40,807 nt of DNA from a virus, in the IMG/VR virus record IMGVR_UViG_3300031687_001240, positions 1-40,807 of that record; one strand, 5' to 3'. Position 1 is the first letter of the stretch; each line of letters begins with the position of its first letter. A program made the translations under genes and the position numbers. Shown here piece by piece: positions 20,834 through 29,449 of the stretch. The notes beneath the pieces were generated by a model, which was not told where the DNA came from, made no database searches, and saw nothing but the letters and a program-made list of their open reading frames with translations.

Positions 20834-22609
20834 CTATACCGTACCAACGACTTCTTCAAAGTCGACACCAGTTCTTACAGCCACAAAGTTTAATGTGACG
20901 TAATTAATTGATCTAGCCGGCTTAATGAAGATGCTTGCGATAAATTCGTTTCTATCTATAACTGCAGCTGTATTATTTGTAGCATCTGCAACTACTCTAA
21001 AATCGGTTATACCACGTCTACCTTTTACTTCACGCAATACTGGTTCAACAATATTGACAAACTCAGCTCTTGTAAATTCATCGTTGAATTCAAAGAGTAC
21101 TTGCTCTGCTGCTCTTCCAATTGCTCTTTCTAATACTAAGAACAATCTTCTGACATTGATTCTATCAAATGCAGATGGTCTTGCGAGTTTAGTTTTATCA
21201 CCGAATAATATTACGCCTGCTCCAGGAATATTTGCAATAGGATTAACACCTGCTTTATACAAAGTATCTCTTTGTGGTTTAGTAGGAGTAAATGATATTG
21301 ATGTTATTCCTAAATACTGGCCTCTACGTGAACCAGCTGGTGAAAACCAAGGTGCTCTATTTAAATCAGTAGCAGCCATGATACCAGCAGTAGAAGATGC
21401 AGCAGGTATTTCAATATATTGATCGTTGTATTTATCGTAAATTTTTAAATAGTTTCCGTCCATTACTAAGTAAGATGACTTAGTGAATGTGTCAGCTGTT
21501 GCAACTATATTTGTTACGATATCAGATGCAGAAGTTACGTTTACAATATCACTTTGCGTTGGTGAAGCTACAACTACACAATCTTTTCTTAGTGATTGAG
21601 CAGTAGCTACTAAATCGTTAACGATTGTTGTATTCGCTGATCTTAAAGTCGTTTTAGGCGCTATTAAGAAATCGATTTCAACTTGATCTTTATCTTCGAA
21701 TAAATCGTATCCGGCTAATGTATTTGCAACTGTAATATTTGCAACATCAACGCCTGATCCAAAGTTATAGTCTATATCGGTATTAAGAGTTCCAGTTACT
21801 TTAGTGAAATTATCTCCACTATCAATTGCTGATCCTGCTGCTGCCTTTGAAGTAAGAGTACTTTTCATATCAGAATCAAAATCAATTAACCAAACATATT
21901 TTGATTTGTCGTTGATAACGTCTTTTATGAAATTAGTAGTACCATCAGTATTCTTAGCATTAGAACCAACAGATAAGAACGCGTATCTTTCTAGAAGTGT
22001 ACCTTGTGTTCCAGTAAACTTTCCAGTTTTATCAATGATTGCAACGTGTACTTCGTCGTTCGTTGCGATATTTTTAGTAGCAAAATTAGATGTTCCTGGA
22101 GCAGCATCAAAATCATTTTTATACGCCCATGTTCCAAATGCAGAATCTCCTGCAGAGTGTGGACACATTGAAACTTGTAAACTGTTTCCTAGAGCTCCTG
22201 GGTATTTTGCTACAAACGTATGTAGATCTGAATCCAAACCAGATTGTTGACTTAAAAAATGTGTTTCATTTTTCACTACTTCTGCAGGTGGATTAGCTGC
22301 AGCAGTTTGACCAGTTGTTGATACTGCGTTTTTAGCAGTGGTATCAATAACTCTTACTGTTTGAAGTGCATTCGAATACTTCAAAAAGAAATTAGCTTGG
22401 TGAAATGAAAATGTGGTTGCTGAATCTGGTGAGCCGAATTTCTCAACTAGTTCTGCTTCTGAACTGATTTTAACTCTTTCCTCAACAGTTCCCCACCTTG
22501 AATTTATTACGATTGCGCCTGTAGTTGACTGTACGTTTGGAACGCCACCAGTCAGGTCTATCTCTTTGACAACAACCGCAGGGCTTTCTGACGGTGTACC
22601 TAGTGCCAT
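20834..22609 (-). CDS. gp18: gp18 contractile tail sheath protein
   Basis: A 591-residue sheath protein. The ends are the conserved parts: SPAVVVKEIDLTGGVPNVQS and the C-terminal RAEFVNIVEPVLREVKGRRG, with SIFIKPARSINYVTLNFVAV closing the protein. The central insertion domains (about 110-330) are variable. A late promoter 61 nt upstream and AAAGGAAAA drive it, probably together with gene 19. T4 gp18 has 659 aa. Confidence 0.96.
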   Translation of the reverse strand: MALGTPSESPAVVVKEIDLTGGVPNVQSTTGAIVINSRWGTVEERVKISSEAELVEKFGSPDSATTFSFHQANFFLKYSNALQTVRVIDTTAKNAVSTTGQTAAANPPAEVVKNETHFLSQQSGLDSDLHTFVAKYPGALGNSLQVSMCPHSAGDSAFGTWAYKNDFDAAPGTSNFATKNIATNDEVHVAIIDKTGKFTGTQGTLLERYAFLSVGSNAKNTDGTTNFIKDVINDKSKYVWLIDFDSDMKSTLTSKAAAGSAIDSGDNFTKVTGTLNTDIDYNFGSGVDVANITVANTLAGYDLFEDKDQVEIDFLIAPKTTLRSANTTIVNDLVATAQSLRKDCVVVASPTQSDIVNVTSASDIVTNIVATADTFTKSSYLVMDGNYLKIYDKYNDQYIEIPAASSTAGIMAATDLNRAPWFSPAGSRRGQYLGITSISFTPTKPQRDTLYKAGVNPIANIPGAGVILFGDKTKLARPSAFDRINVRRLFLVLERAIGRAAEQVLFEFNDEFTRAEFVNIVEPVLREVKGRRGITDFRVVADATNNTAAVIDRNEFIASIFIKPARSINYVTLNFVAVRTGVDFEEVVGTV

Positions 22610-22669
22610 TTGTATTTTCCTTTTATTATACGATTATCATGATAAGAATATTCAATTGTTACTAACCAT

Positions 22670-22677
22670 TATTTATA
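22670..22677 (-). promoter_or_regulatory. T4-type late promoter box before gp18
   Basis: TATAAATA on the minus strand in the 71-bp gap between genes 17 and 18. The leader contains a short palindrome (TTATCATGATAA, 22634-22645). Confidence 0.75.
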
Positions 22678-22680
22678 ATA

Positions 22681-24285
22681 TTACAAGTCTCTATCATGTT
22701 CTATAGCCCATGGATGATCTTCTGTTGGTTCGATCCTTTGTGTTTCAGACCAACCATCATTAATATATCCAAAAGGTACTATGTCATCTTCTATTTCTTT
22801 TAATTTTTGCTTAAATATCATTTCTTTAATATTAATATCAGATAAATTAGAGAAGTAAGCTGATGATATAAAGTAACCAAACATAACTAAGTTCATAACT
22901 AAATCATCATGGTTACCAACTGCAGCTTGATAAGTTTGGCCTTTAGCCTCAAATGTTGATATCTCTAATATTGTTTGTTCATCTACTACTGTTAACTTAT
23001 TATTTTCTAATAAATCTTTAAGCGCACTACACCCTAGTCTTTTTGTTTTCCTATTAATATCTATACCTACTGCATTTGCCTTAATCGCAGATTCAACGTG
23101 TACATTCTCATATTCTAAATCGTAGTATAAACCATTACATACGACTGAACCTTGATCATTTGATTCAATAATGCAATATGCTTCATTGTAGACATTCGCG
23201 TACTTATATATAATATTAGGGAAGAGTAAAGGCGAGATAGTATTATTGCGGTACACAGCCACCTGCTCGAAAGGGCGCTGGCTAATGTCGATTATGGAAA
23301 AAGAAGAATAGTCCTGGCCTCTTCCTTTCGAAACATCAGCAACTAAAAGATATTCATGACTTTTTATTGGCTGCGTGTATATTAAACAGTCTCCACCTTC
23401 TAAATATTTATCTGCAGGTTTTGCTCGTAAGTTTAATAATGTTTGAGCATTCACTAATGTGTTACCAGTTCCAAAAAATGTGTTACCAAACTCCTGATCA
23501 AACTGTATTTGCGACGTATTGTTTATAGTTTCTTCTTTCCATTTTTCATTACGTCCTGGAACATCGTTCCAATCAACTCTAAAATTTTTATATTCATTTA
23601 CTCCTTGGATAGATCCTTCCCATATCTTATGAAAGGTATTTCCTATTCCGTTTGCAGTAGATGTTACTATAATTTTTGTATCGCCACCAGATGAAACCAC
23701 TGGATAAGTTGATGTATAAAATTCTGCAGCACGTTCTACAAAAGCAAACTCATCTAAATACAATAAGTTTATAGAAAGACCACGAATAGATGATCCTGTA
23801 GTGGCTGCTGCAATTATTCTACTATTATTACTAAAATCTATATTTGATTTATTAAGAGCTTTACAACCAGGCTGTAAAAAGAAAGGAATGTTTTCAAGCA
23901 TAATAGTTATCCTTGCCAACATTTCTCTAGCAGTTGCGCCTTTGTTAGCTAAAACTGCAATAGATTTTTCTGATTGAAATAACGCAAACCATAATAAGTA
24001 ACCACAAGCTGATATAGATTTTCCAGATTGCCTACATGCTAATACAATATTAAATCGATGACTTTGAAACTGTTTAAACATCTTCTTTTGATAAGGGTAT
24101 AATTCGAATGGTACTAAACCTTTATCTAGTGAAATAATCTTTGCATATTTTTCTACAAAGTACGTTGGACTTTTCATGCACTTAGCGTATTCAAGTATTT
24201 GCTCTTCACTAAAATTAGAAACAATACCGTCTTTTTTTATATTAGGATTACCTAAATAGTTTTCATTCCGATTTTGGAGTGACAT
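22681..24285 (-). CDS. gp17: gp17 terminase large subunit
   Basis: A 534-residue packaging motor. The N-terminal ATPase has Walker A CRQSGKS (84-90), Walker B LLYLDEF (174-180) and coupling motif VTSTAN (207-212). The C-terminal RNase H-like nuclease begins with LLVADVSKGRGQDYS (D317), followed by ESNDQGS and the HDDLVMNLVM acidic site. It pumps and cuts concatemeric DNA at the portal. T4 gp17 has 610 aa. It starts inside gene 16 (23-nt overlap). Confidence 0.97.
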   Translation of the reverse strand: MSLQNRNENYLGNPNIKKDGIVSNFSEEQILEYAKCMKSPTYFVEKYAKIISLDKGLVPFELYPYQKKMFKQFQSHRFNIVLACRQSGKSISACGYLLWFALFQSEKSIAVLANKGATAREMLARITIMLENIPFFLQPGCKALNKSNIDFSNNSRIIAAATTGSSIRGLSINLLYLDEFAFVERAAEFYTSTYPVVSSGGDTKIIVTSTANGIGNTFHKIWEGSIQGVNEYKNFRVDWNDVPGRNEKWKEETINNTSQIQFDQEFGNTFFGTGNTLVNAQTLLNLRAKPADKYLEGGDCLIYTQPIKSHEYLLVADVSKGRGQDYSSFSIIDISQRPFEQVAVYRNNTISPLLFPNIIYKYANVYNEAYCIIESNDQGSVVCNGLYYDLEYENVHVESAIKANAVGIDINRKTKRLGCSALKDLLENNKLTVVDEQTILEISTFEAKGQTYQAAVGNHDDLVMNLVMFGYFISSAYFSNLSDINIKEMIFKQKLKEIEDDIVPFGYINDGWSETQRIEPTEDHPWAIEHDRDL

Positions 24286-24637
24286 TCACTATTTCCGATT
24301 CATTCTTTAGTAGCTTTTGAAGCTCAGTTGTGGAACCAACAAAAAGATTATTAGTTGTATTTGCAACCTTTTTAACATCATCAGTTTTATCTATTTCTTT
24401 TTTCTTCTTATTTAGATCCATAAGTCTATCATTTACATCTGAAATATTTTTAATCATTCCTGATAATACTTCAAATGCTCGAGGATGTTCACTTTCGCGC
24501 GCAACCTCAATCATTAATTCTAAACTTTGTTTGCCTTTTTCCACGAGCTCATAATATGTATCTCTTGAATACTTGTAATCATTATCAATGTTCTTTTCTT
24601 CTGGAGGAAAGAACTTTTCCATATCTTTTTTACTCAT
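24263..24637 (-). CDS. gp16: gp16 terminase small subunit
   Basis: A 124-residue helical protein directly upstream of gene 17 with the gp16 pattern. It has a central coiled coil (YYELVEKGKQSLELMIEVAR, then SEHPRAFEVLSGMIKNISDV) followed by NKKKKEIDK and a short tail. The ring-forming small subunit regulates gp17. T4 gp16 has 164 aa. The start overlaps the SNase gene by 8 nt. Confidence 0.9.
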   Translation of the reverse strand: MSKKDMEKFFPPEEKNIDNDYKYSRDTYYELVEKGKQSLELMIEVARESEHPRAFEVLSGMIKNISDVNDRLMDLNKKKKEIDKTDDVKKVANTTNNLFVGSTTELQKLLKNESEIVNVTPKSE

Positions 24638-25046
24638 TTAATATAACTAACTCACGGTTTTTCATATGTTCTTCTTCTATATCAGATTTTGCTTGGCCGT
24701 AGTATCTTACAGCATGGTGTTTATCAACTAAATAATCGTTAATAGATTTATCAGCATAATTAGTTGTTCTCCATAACTCACCTAAAATCCTACCAAATTT
24801 TCCTTCAGCATCTTTTTGCGTTTTAAGTGTAATGCCGGCTTCATCATCTAACATGCCAGTTAGAAACTTCTTAGCAGCCAATCCATATTTTTTTTCTTCA
24901 AGATCTCTAGTTCTTGATTCTGGAGTATCAATAGCATATAATCTTATTCGTTCTTTCTTTAACCATACGCCAAATCCTAAATCAATGTCAACATCGACTG
25001 TATCACCATCAATTATCTTTACTACTTTACATCTGTATTCATACAT
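24630..25046 (-). CDS. Staphylococcal-nuclease-like thermonuclease
   Basis: A 138-residue SNase-fold nuclease. Catalytic residues align with staphylococcal nuclease almost by number: R35 (RIRLYAIDTPE), D40, E43 and R86 (KFGRILGEL), plus the metal-site DGDTVDVDID. Length is near the mature SNase. There is no signal peptide, so it should act inside the cell, possibly on host DNA or RNA or on packaging intermediates (inference). It lies between tail gene 15 and terminase gene 16, overlapping the latter, and so is expressed with virion genes. Confidence 0.92.
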   Translation of the reverse strand: MYEYRCKVVKIIDGDTVDVDIDLGFGVWLKKERIRLYAIDTPESRTRDLEEKKYGLAAKKFLTGMLDDEAGITLKTQKDAEGKFGRILGELWRTTNYADKSINDYLVDKHHAVRYYGQAKSDIEEEHMKNRELVILNE

Positions 25047-25048
25047 GT

Positions 25049-25840
25049 TTAACTCACACTATCTAAAATATTGGTTGAAAATCCAAAAGTACTATCATCA
25101 AGCCCTACAATGTTTGAAGGATTAGGTGTAACAACTATTGTTTCTAATCCTATATCAGAATCATTAAGACCTGCTTTAATATCAAATACTTTCGCTTTAA
25201 CATCACGTATGATGCTTGTGTCTGAGATCGGACCATGAAAACTTATTTTCATTTCAAAGTCCAAGCTATAAATTATTGTTCTTCTTTGTTCAATCGCTCC
25301 TTCAAAATCATCAGAAAAAGAAACACCTTGTATAATAACTTGTACGTCTTCTTTAAAATCTGGAAATTCTACAGCAAATGGTTTTATAGTCAACGCATAT
25401 TGTGGATTAAACGTTGGTATTATTTGTTCTACAATTTGTAATGCGTCATCTTGTGATTTAGCATATGCATTTAATTGAAAATTTATTGTATATGGTACAG
25501 GGGTAAAAAACTTTTGTCTTTTAGTTGTATCACCTGTTGAAGAAGTTGTAGTAAAGTTTCCAACTTTAGTTAATTGTCTAGATGGATCATAAGCAATAGA
25601 AACAATTTCAAAAGATAATCTAGGAAGTTTTATTGCAACCTGTGTATCTTCAGTTAAGTTTGGATTTTCTCTAATTCTTTCTAAATACTTTGATTTAGGC
25701 GCATAAGATAACGGAACTTTAAGTTGACTTATTACAGCCCCTGTTGAATTTTTTCTAATAACATATAAGTTATTAAATAATCTACCAAACAAAGCAACAG
25801 CTTTTTTAGTTTTAGAATGATAAAAGTGTCCACCAAACAT
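25049..25840 (-). CDS. gp15: gp15 tail sheath stabiliser (tail terminator)
   Basis: A 263-residue protein in the gene 15 position (13-14-15-16-17). It begins MFGGHFYHSKTKKAVALFGR, the usual gp15 opening (MFG...FYN...RRYV.LFG.LF), and contains PRLSFEIVSIAYDPSRQLTK and PVPYTINFQLNAYAKSQDDA. Hexameric gp15 caps the finished tail and joins it to the neck. T4 gp15 has 272 aa. It overlaps gene 14 by one base. Confidence 0.92.
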   Translation of the reverse strand: MFGGHFYHSKTKKAVALFGRLFNNLYVIRKNSTGAVISQLKVPLSYAPKSKYLERIRENPNLTEDTQVAIKLPRLSFEIVSIAYDPSRQLTKVGNFTTTSSTGDTTKRQKFFTPVPYTINFQLNAYAKSQDDALQIVEQIIPTFNPQYALTIKPFAVEFPDFKEDVQVIIQGVSFSDDFEGAIEQRRTIIYSLDFEMKISFHGPISDTSIIRDVKAKVFDIKAGLNDSDIGLETIVVTPNPSNIVGLDDSTFGFSTNILDSVS

Positions 25841-26955
25841 TAGTTATTACTCACATCGCCGAATGGATTAGATTCACTAAAATCAATGAAATCTGCTCCG
25901 GTTGAAAAATCGTCGTTTTGTTCATTGTTAGATAATTGATTATCTTCTACTACTAAAGTAATTACTCCACCAGCGCCAGTAGTTAATCCAACAACTTTCT
26001 TTCCTGTTGCAAATGTATGATACTTTCCATCATCAGCTCCTGCATGAATGATATGAATTTTATCATCTGAATCAGAATATTTAGCAACTTCACCTCTCAT
26101 AACAGTAGTACCACTTACAGACGTTATAGTTTCACCTACTTTAAATAACGTAGGTGACGGACTAGCGAAAACAAATGTTGGATTGACATAACCACTACCT
26201 GGATTTGTTATAGATGCTCCGTTTATTTCACCACTATTACTATCAATAGTAACTGTTACTGCAGCACCGTTACCACTTGAATCAACTACTACCACACCAG
26301 GGATTGCATAATAGCCATTACCGCTATCAGCAATTGATATAGCAGATAACGCGCCTGAATTTAATGTTGCTGTTAGTTGTGCACTATCTCTTGTATTATT
26401 AAGACTAAGAATATATTTGTAAGCGTACTTAGCATCTAGATTATCAAGTTCATCAACGCCTGTGTTAATATTTTCTCCAGTATATTCGTAAAGCTGACAT
26501 CTCATTTTGAATACTGGCAAATTACTTAATTGATAAAAAGGTTGTTCATGTTCTACATGTGATATTTGAAAAAAAGATTTACTTAAAGGCAGATATATTA
26601 TATCGCCTTCTGCTGGTCTATCTATTGTGATTTCATTATCATATCTTGAAACAGTATCTGACCATCTTCTTCTTGATACTACAAATGTAGCTTCATCACG
26701 TATTTCTACTCCAAATCTTGTAAATAGATCTCCTTCACCTTCAAAGCCTTCTGTATTTTCAATATACATTTCTAGCATATAAGATGAATTAAAACTTGAA
26801 ACTGGGTCGGCACCAAATATAGTGTCCTCATTTACAATATCACGTGGTAAATAATACACGTCTTGGCCATAAGTCTTTAATGCCTCAATGACTATATCTT
26901 CATAGAGGTTTTGCTCTGACTTTACTTTTTGACTGAAGTATAAACTGGTTGCCAT
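25840..26955 (-). CDS. gp14: gp14 neck protein with inserted beta-repeat domain
   Basis: A 371-residue neck protein, clearly longer than T4 gp14 (256 aa). The gp14 core is visible in YGQDVYYLPRDIVNEDTIFG and VSRRRWSDTVS. The usual ending FGD is preceded by an inserted region (about residues 195-345). That insert has two GxGY-type repeats (DSGNGYYAIPGVVVVD and NPGSGYVNPTFVF), followed by another beta-rich part. Such repeats are common in exposed phage surface proteins. gp14 with gp13 seals the portal after packaging. Confidence 0.9.
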   Translation of the reverse strand: MATSLYFSQKVKSEQNLYEDIVIEALKTYGQDVYYLPRDIVNEDTIFGADPVSSFNSSYMLEMYIENTEGFEGEGDLFTRFGVEIRDEATFVVSRRRWSDTVSRYDNEITIDRPAEGDIIYLPLSKSFFQISHVEHEQPFYQLSNLPVFKMRCQLYEYTGENINTGVDELDNLDAKYAYKYILSLNNTRDSAQLTATLNSGALSAISIADSGNGYYAIPGVVVVDSSGNGAAVTVTIDSNSGEINGASITNPGSGYVNPTFVFASPSPTLFKVGETITSVSGTTVMRGEVAKYSDSDDKIHIIHAGADDGKYHTFATGKKVVGLTTGAGGVITLVVEDNQLSNNEQNDDFSTGADFIDFSESNPFGDVSNN

Positions 26956-26956
26956 A

Positions 26957-27712
26957 TTATCCTACAAAAAAGTCTGGTGGAAATTCGTGTTCTGATCTTA
27001 TATTTTCTCTAAGAGTAGCTATCTCTGCAGTAGCATCATCATATATCTGTCTTCCATTCAAAATAACTCCTCCAGGTAATTGCATTCCTTCAAACTTAAT
27101 TAAGTTCTGGCCCCACTGCTGTTTAATTAACGCAGTAGTATATTCTTTTACAAACATATCATTGAATATAGAAGTATGATCACTATCGCTAACTTCTGTA
27201 TAAACTTCAGCTACAATATAATCGCCTGCTATAATGTCTTTATCAGCAAAATCACCAAATACATAAAGTCTATTTTGTCTTCTTGAGAACTGAACTTGAG
27301 GCGCGCCATTTAATTTCATATCTAGTGTTGAGAGATACTGTTGCATTTGTTCGTAGTATGCTAAGTCACCAGCAAAGTTCATTAAATCATGAATATTATT
27401 CAACATCATTTGATATTTTATATCAAACATACCGCTGCCTCCAACAATACCACCTGCAACAGGAAACATTTTTGAAATAAATATAATATTTGTTGCTATA
27501 GGTATGTACTGATTCGTGACATCCGTAGCTGTAACTAAATGCTTAAGATACGTTCTTACAGTTGCATCAGAATGAAATTCTCTGTAATACTGTAACGATT
27601 CGTCTATACGATCTTCCACTTGATCTTCATCAATATTGACTTCGATAACTGGTTCGCCTAAACGTCTTTTGCAATAGTCGGCTAGAGTGCCTCGTGAATT
27701 AGGAGCTGCCAT
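26957..27712 (-). CDS. gp13: gp13 neck protein
   Basis: A 251-residue head completion protein (T4 gp13, 309 aa). Conserved segments are LADYCKRRLGEPVIEVNIDE, QVEDRIDESLQYY..FHSDA and LIKQQWGQNLIKFEGMQLPG. It binds the portal and forms the neck with gp14. A late promoter lies 18 nt upstream and AAGGAATAT before the ATG, making it the first gene of the 13-14-15-SNase-16-17 transcript. Confidence 0.95.
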   Translation of the reverse strand: MAAPNSRGTLADYCKRRLGEPVIEVNIDEDQVEDRIDESLQYYREFHSDATVRTYLKHLVTATDVTNQYIPIATNIIFISKMFPVAGGIVGGSGMFDIKYQMMLNNIHDLMNFAGDLAYYEQMQQYLSTLDMKLNGAPQVQFSRRQNRLYVFGDFADKDIIAGDYIVAEVYTEVSDSDHTSIFNDMFVKEYTTALIKQQWGQNLIKFEGMQLPGGVILNGRQIYDDATAEIATLRENIRSEHEFPPDFFVG

Positions 27713-27730
27713 TTTATATTCCTTTTACAC

Positions 27731-27738
27731 TATTTATA
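27731..27738 (-). promoter_or_regulatory. T4-type late promoter box before gp13
   Basis: TATAAATA on the minus strand in the 29-bp gap between the 122-residue gene and gene 13. Confidence 0.75.
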
Positions 27739-27741
27739 GTA

Positions 27742-28110
27742 TTAAGCGTATGGACTAGTACCTAAAACTGAAGTATTCCATGCAGCTTTTAACGCAGCAA
27801 TATCGGCAGCATTATCAATTGCAGACGCAGCAGGTGCATTTCTTAGTGCAACTTTCTTTGTAACACTTGTGACTTTAGCGTCTGAATCAGCACTTTCTAA
27901 AGCTTTCATATATATTACATCTTCTGCAACAAGCAATGGAGCTCTTACTTCTCTTATCTTTTCTTTAAATATTACTTTTGCTCCAGCAATGTCTTCAGTG
28001 ATAGCTGTTTGTGCGCTATCAAATATCCATGCATTTCGAAAATGCCTGTCTGGTACTGATGCTGGTGCAATTGCAATTACACCGTCTTTGTCTTGAATCA
28101 TTGTAGTCAT
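27742..28110 (-). CDS. Conserved phage protein, possible tail assembly chaperone-like
   Basis: A 122-residue protein with the pattern VPDRHFRNAWIFDSAQTAIT, then DIAGAKVIFKEKIREVRAPL and an Ala-rich end. Similar proteins accompany tail or fibre genes of marine phages. The W-containing start and the RxxLL-like helix resemble the tail assembly chaperones at 31986 and 33759, but the C-terminal WP motif is missing. Function not proven. It is preceded by AAGGAGAGA and lies just before the gene 13 promoter. Confidence 0.6.
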   Translation of the reverse strand: MTTMIQDKDGVIAIAPASVPDRHFRNAWIFDSAQTAITEDIAGAKVIFKEKIREVRAPLLVAEDVIYMKALESADSDAKVTSVTKKVALRNAPAASAIDNAADIAALKAAWNTSVLGTSPYA

Positions 28111-28120
28111 TTCTCTCTCC

Positions 28121-28594
28121 TTATGCTACTTTTTGTTCTTGATTAATCTTCCATGAATTACGCCATGCTCTATGGCTTGGAAGGTTTTTCTTTTTACAAA
28201 TTACTAATCTTTTACGATTTGATTTATCATAATCTTTCCAGACGTGTTCTGGAATATCTTTCATTATTAAATATTCAATTGCTTCTTCTTCGGTCATCTT
28301 ACCAACTGGTTGCGTATTATGCAAAAGATAACCTCTTGTATGTTTCTTAAAATCTGGTTGTGCTTCATCTTTTTTTAGTTCCCAATAAGACTCTACTGGT
28401 GGTAGTATTCCACCTTGCATTGCGCATGCTAACCAGTTAGGATCTGGTATCGTAATCTTTGCTGGTTCATCAGGTTCGTTCGGATCTTCCCAAACAACTC
28501 TGTAATCGGTTTGTATAGGCTCAAGTTTTTGTTTTGCCCAGTTTAATCGGTCCCATAAATGTGTACCTTTAAATTCAGGTGTTTCAATTATCAT
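28121..28594 (-). CDS. Conserved hypothetical protein
   Basis: A 157-residue protein rich in Trp and Lys (MIIETPEFKGTHLWDRLNWA; DPNWLACAMQGGILPPVESY; PEHVWKDYDKSNRKRLVICK). I do not recognise its function. No catalytic motif or membrane segment is seen. It is located at the junction between the fibre array and the neck operon. An 8-codon mini-ORF (28591-28617) bridges it to the last fibre gene by ATGA overlaps at both ends. Confidence 0.65.
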   Translation of the reverse strand: MIIETPEFKGTHLWDRLNWAKQKLEPIQTDYRVVWEDPNEPDEPAKITIPDPNWLACAMQGGILPPVESYWELKKDEAQPDFKKHTRGYLLHNTQPVGKMTEEEAIEYLIMKDIPEHVWKDYDKSNRKRLVICKKKNLPSHRAWRNSWKINQEQKVA

Positions 28595-28617
28595 ATTTTT
28601 TCTCCATTATTAATCAT
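28591..28617 (-). other. 8-codon coupling mini-ORF
   Basis: ATG at 28617 overlaps the stop of the fibre gene ending at 28614, and is served by its GGAGA. It encodes MINNGEKI and stops at a TGA that overlaps the ATG of the next gene (28594). It contains GGAGAAAAAAT, the ribosome site of that gene. It may keep ribosomes moving through the gap or be a trimmed former gene. Confidence 0.4.
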
Positions 28618-29012
28618 GCTAAATCTCCGTGTATTAGGATGCTCTTATCTGTATCTCTTGCAGTACCTCCAGTATTGACAGATGACAATGTTGATGTCGT
28701 TGTTGTGTTAGCGAAATCAGGTACAATTTGTACAGTTACTCCCTCTGTATTATGGTCAGATAATGCTTGCGTAGAAAAGTTTATATTGCTCATAGCAGTC
28801 GTAAAGGTAAATGTTTCTACTCCTGTACCTCTATCTGCGACACTTGCCACATTAAAGCTATCAGCTAAAGCAGGTGTGCCAACACCAGAAGTATTAGCCC
28901 AAACCTTCGCCAACCCCTGCTGTAAGTTTGTATTATTCGAACCTTCACCACGAACATTAATCGAGTTTGCAGATGCTCTACCTTGTATAGTATCTATAAC
29001 TAATGTACTCAT
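28614..29012 (-). CDS. Small tail-fibre-like protein, QQGL/DSFN family
   Basis: A 132-residue member of the most frequent family in the array. Order of elements: N-terminus MSTLVIDTIQGR, GEGSNNTNLQQGLAKVW, an ADSFNVASV turn, a beta domain ending near ALSDH, and the C-terminus HGDLA. The DSFN-x-S..D..G..T pattern is a common C-terminal module of marine phage fibres. Here it is a stand-alone protein. The last codons (GGA GAT TTA GCA TGA) provide a ribosome site for the mini-ORF at 28617. Confidence 0.72.
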   Translation of the reverse strand: MSTLVIDTIQGRASANSINVRGEGSNNTNLQQGLAKVWANTSGVGTPALADSFNVASVADRGTGVETFTFTTAMSNINFSTQALSDHNTEGVTVQIVPDFANTTTTSTLSSVNTGGTARDTDKSILIHGDLA

Positions 29013-29449
29013 GCTAAGTCTCCAAATCTAGCAACACTAAAGGATGTATCTCTGTATGCACTACCAGCTTCATCATAAGTTCCAGTTCTACTTAAAGCAG
29101 TAGTATAGTGACTAGATTCGTACCAGTTAGTATTAGCAAAAGTTCTAATACCACCTGCAGCACCACAACTAGCAGCACTTACATAGTTAGCTGCCGTAAA
29201 GTTATTTGTAAAATTATGTACAAATTGTCCTGCACTTACGTCTGTATCAGAAGAATTATTAAATGAATCAACCGTTGCTTGAGCCACAACAGTACCCCAA
29301 GTCTTCGCTAACCCTTGTTGTAAATTAGTTGTGGCATTTCCTTCGCCTTGTATAGTAACCTGGCCAGCATTTGATATAATCATAGAGGTTGTATCAGAGT
29401 CATACTTAAGATTTGTAACTTCAATATTTGTTCCTACGATTGTACTCAT
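29009..29449 (-). CDS. Small tail-fibre-like protein, QQGL/DSFN family
   Basis: A 146-residue paralogue: MSTIVGTNIEVTNLKYDSDT, then QGEGNATTNLQQGLAKTW, VDSFNNSSDTDVSAG and the end RFGDLA. Two Cys lie in a variable middle (ASCGAAGG lies after AANYVSA). Its DNA shares an exact 40-nt block with the gene at 34720. Overlaps both neighbours by 4 nt (ATGA). Confidence 0.72.
   Translation of the reverse strand: MSTIVGTNIEVTNLKYDSDTTSMIISNAGQVTIQGEGNATTNLQQGLAKTWGTVVAQATVDSFNNSSDTDVSAGQFVHNFTNNFTAANYVSAASCGAAGGIRTFANTNWYESSHYTTALSRTGTYDEAGSAYRDTSFSVARFGDLA
29313..29352. repeat. 40-nt exact repeat, copy A (pairs with 35024-35063)
   Basis: This block encodes the QGEGNATTNLQQG segment of the gene at 29009-29449. 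It is identical over 40 nt to 35024-35063 in the gene at 34720-35169. Part of it (22 nt) also occurs at 29768-29789. Confidence 0.85.

Noticed and set aside
20925-21422. Long open plus-strand frame (165 codons) opposite gp18
   Set aside because: gp18 is clearly coding on the minus strand through this region; the frame is a shadow caused by codon bias.
22634-22645. TTATCATGATAA palindrome in the gp18 leader
   Set aside because: Short, AT-rich and without loop; too common in this base composition to call an operator.
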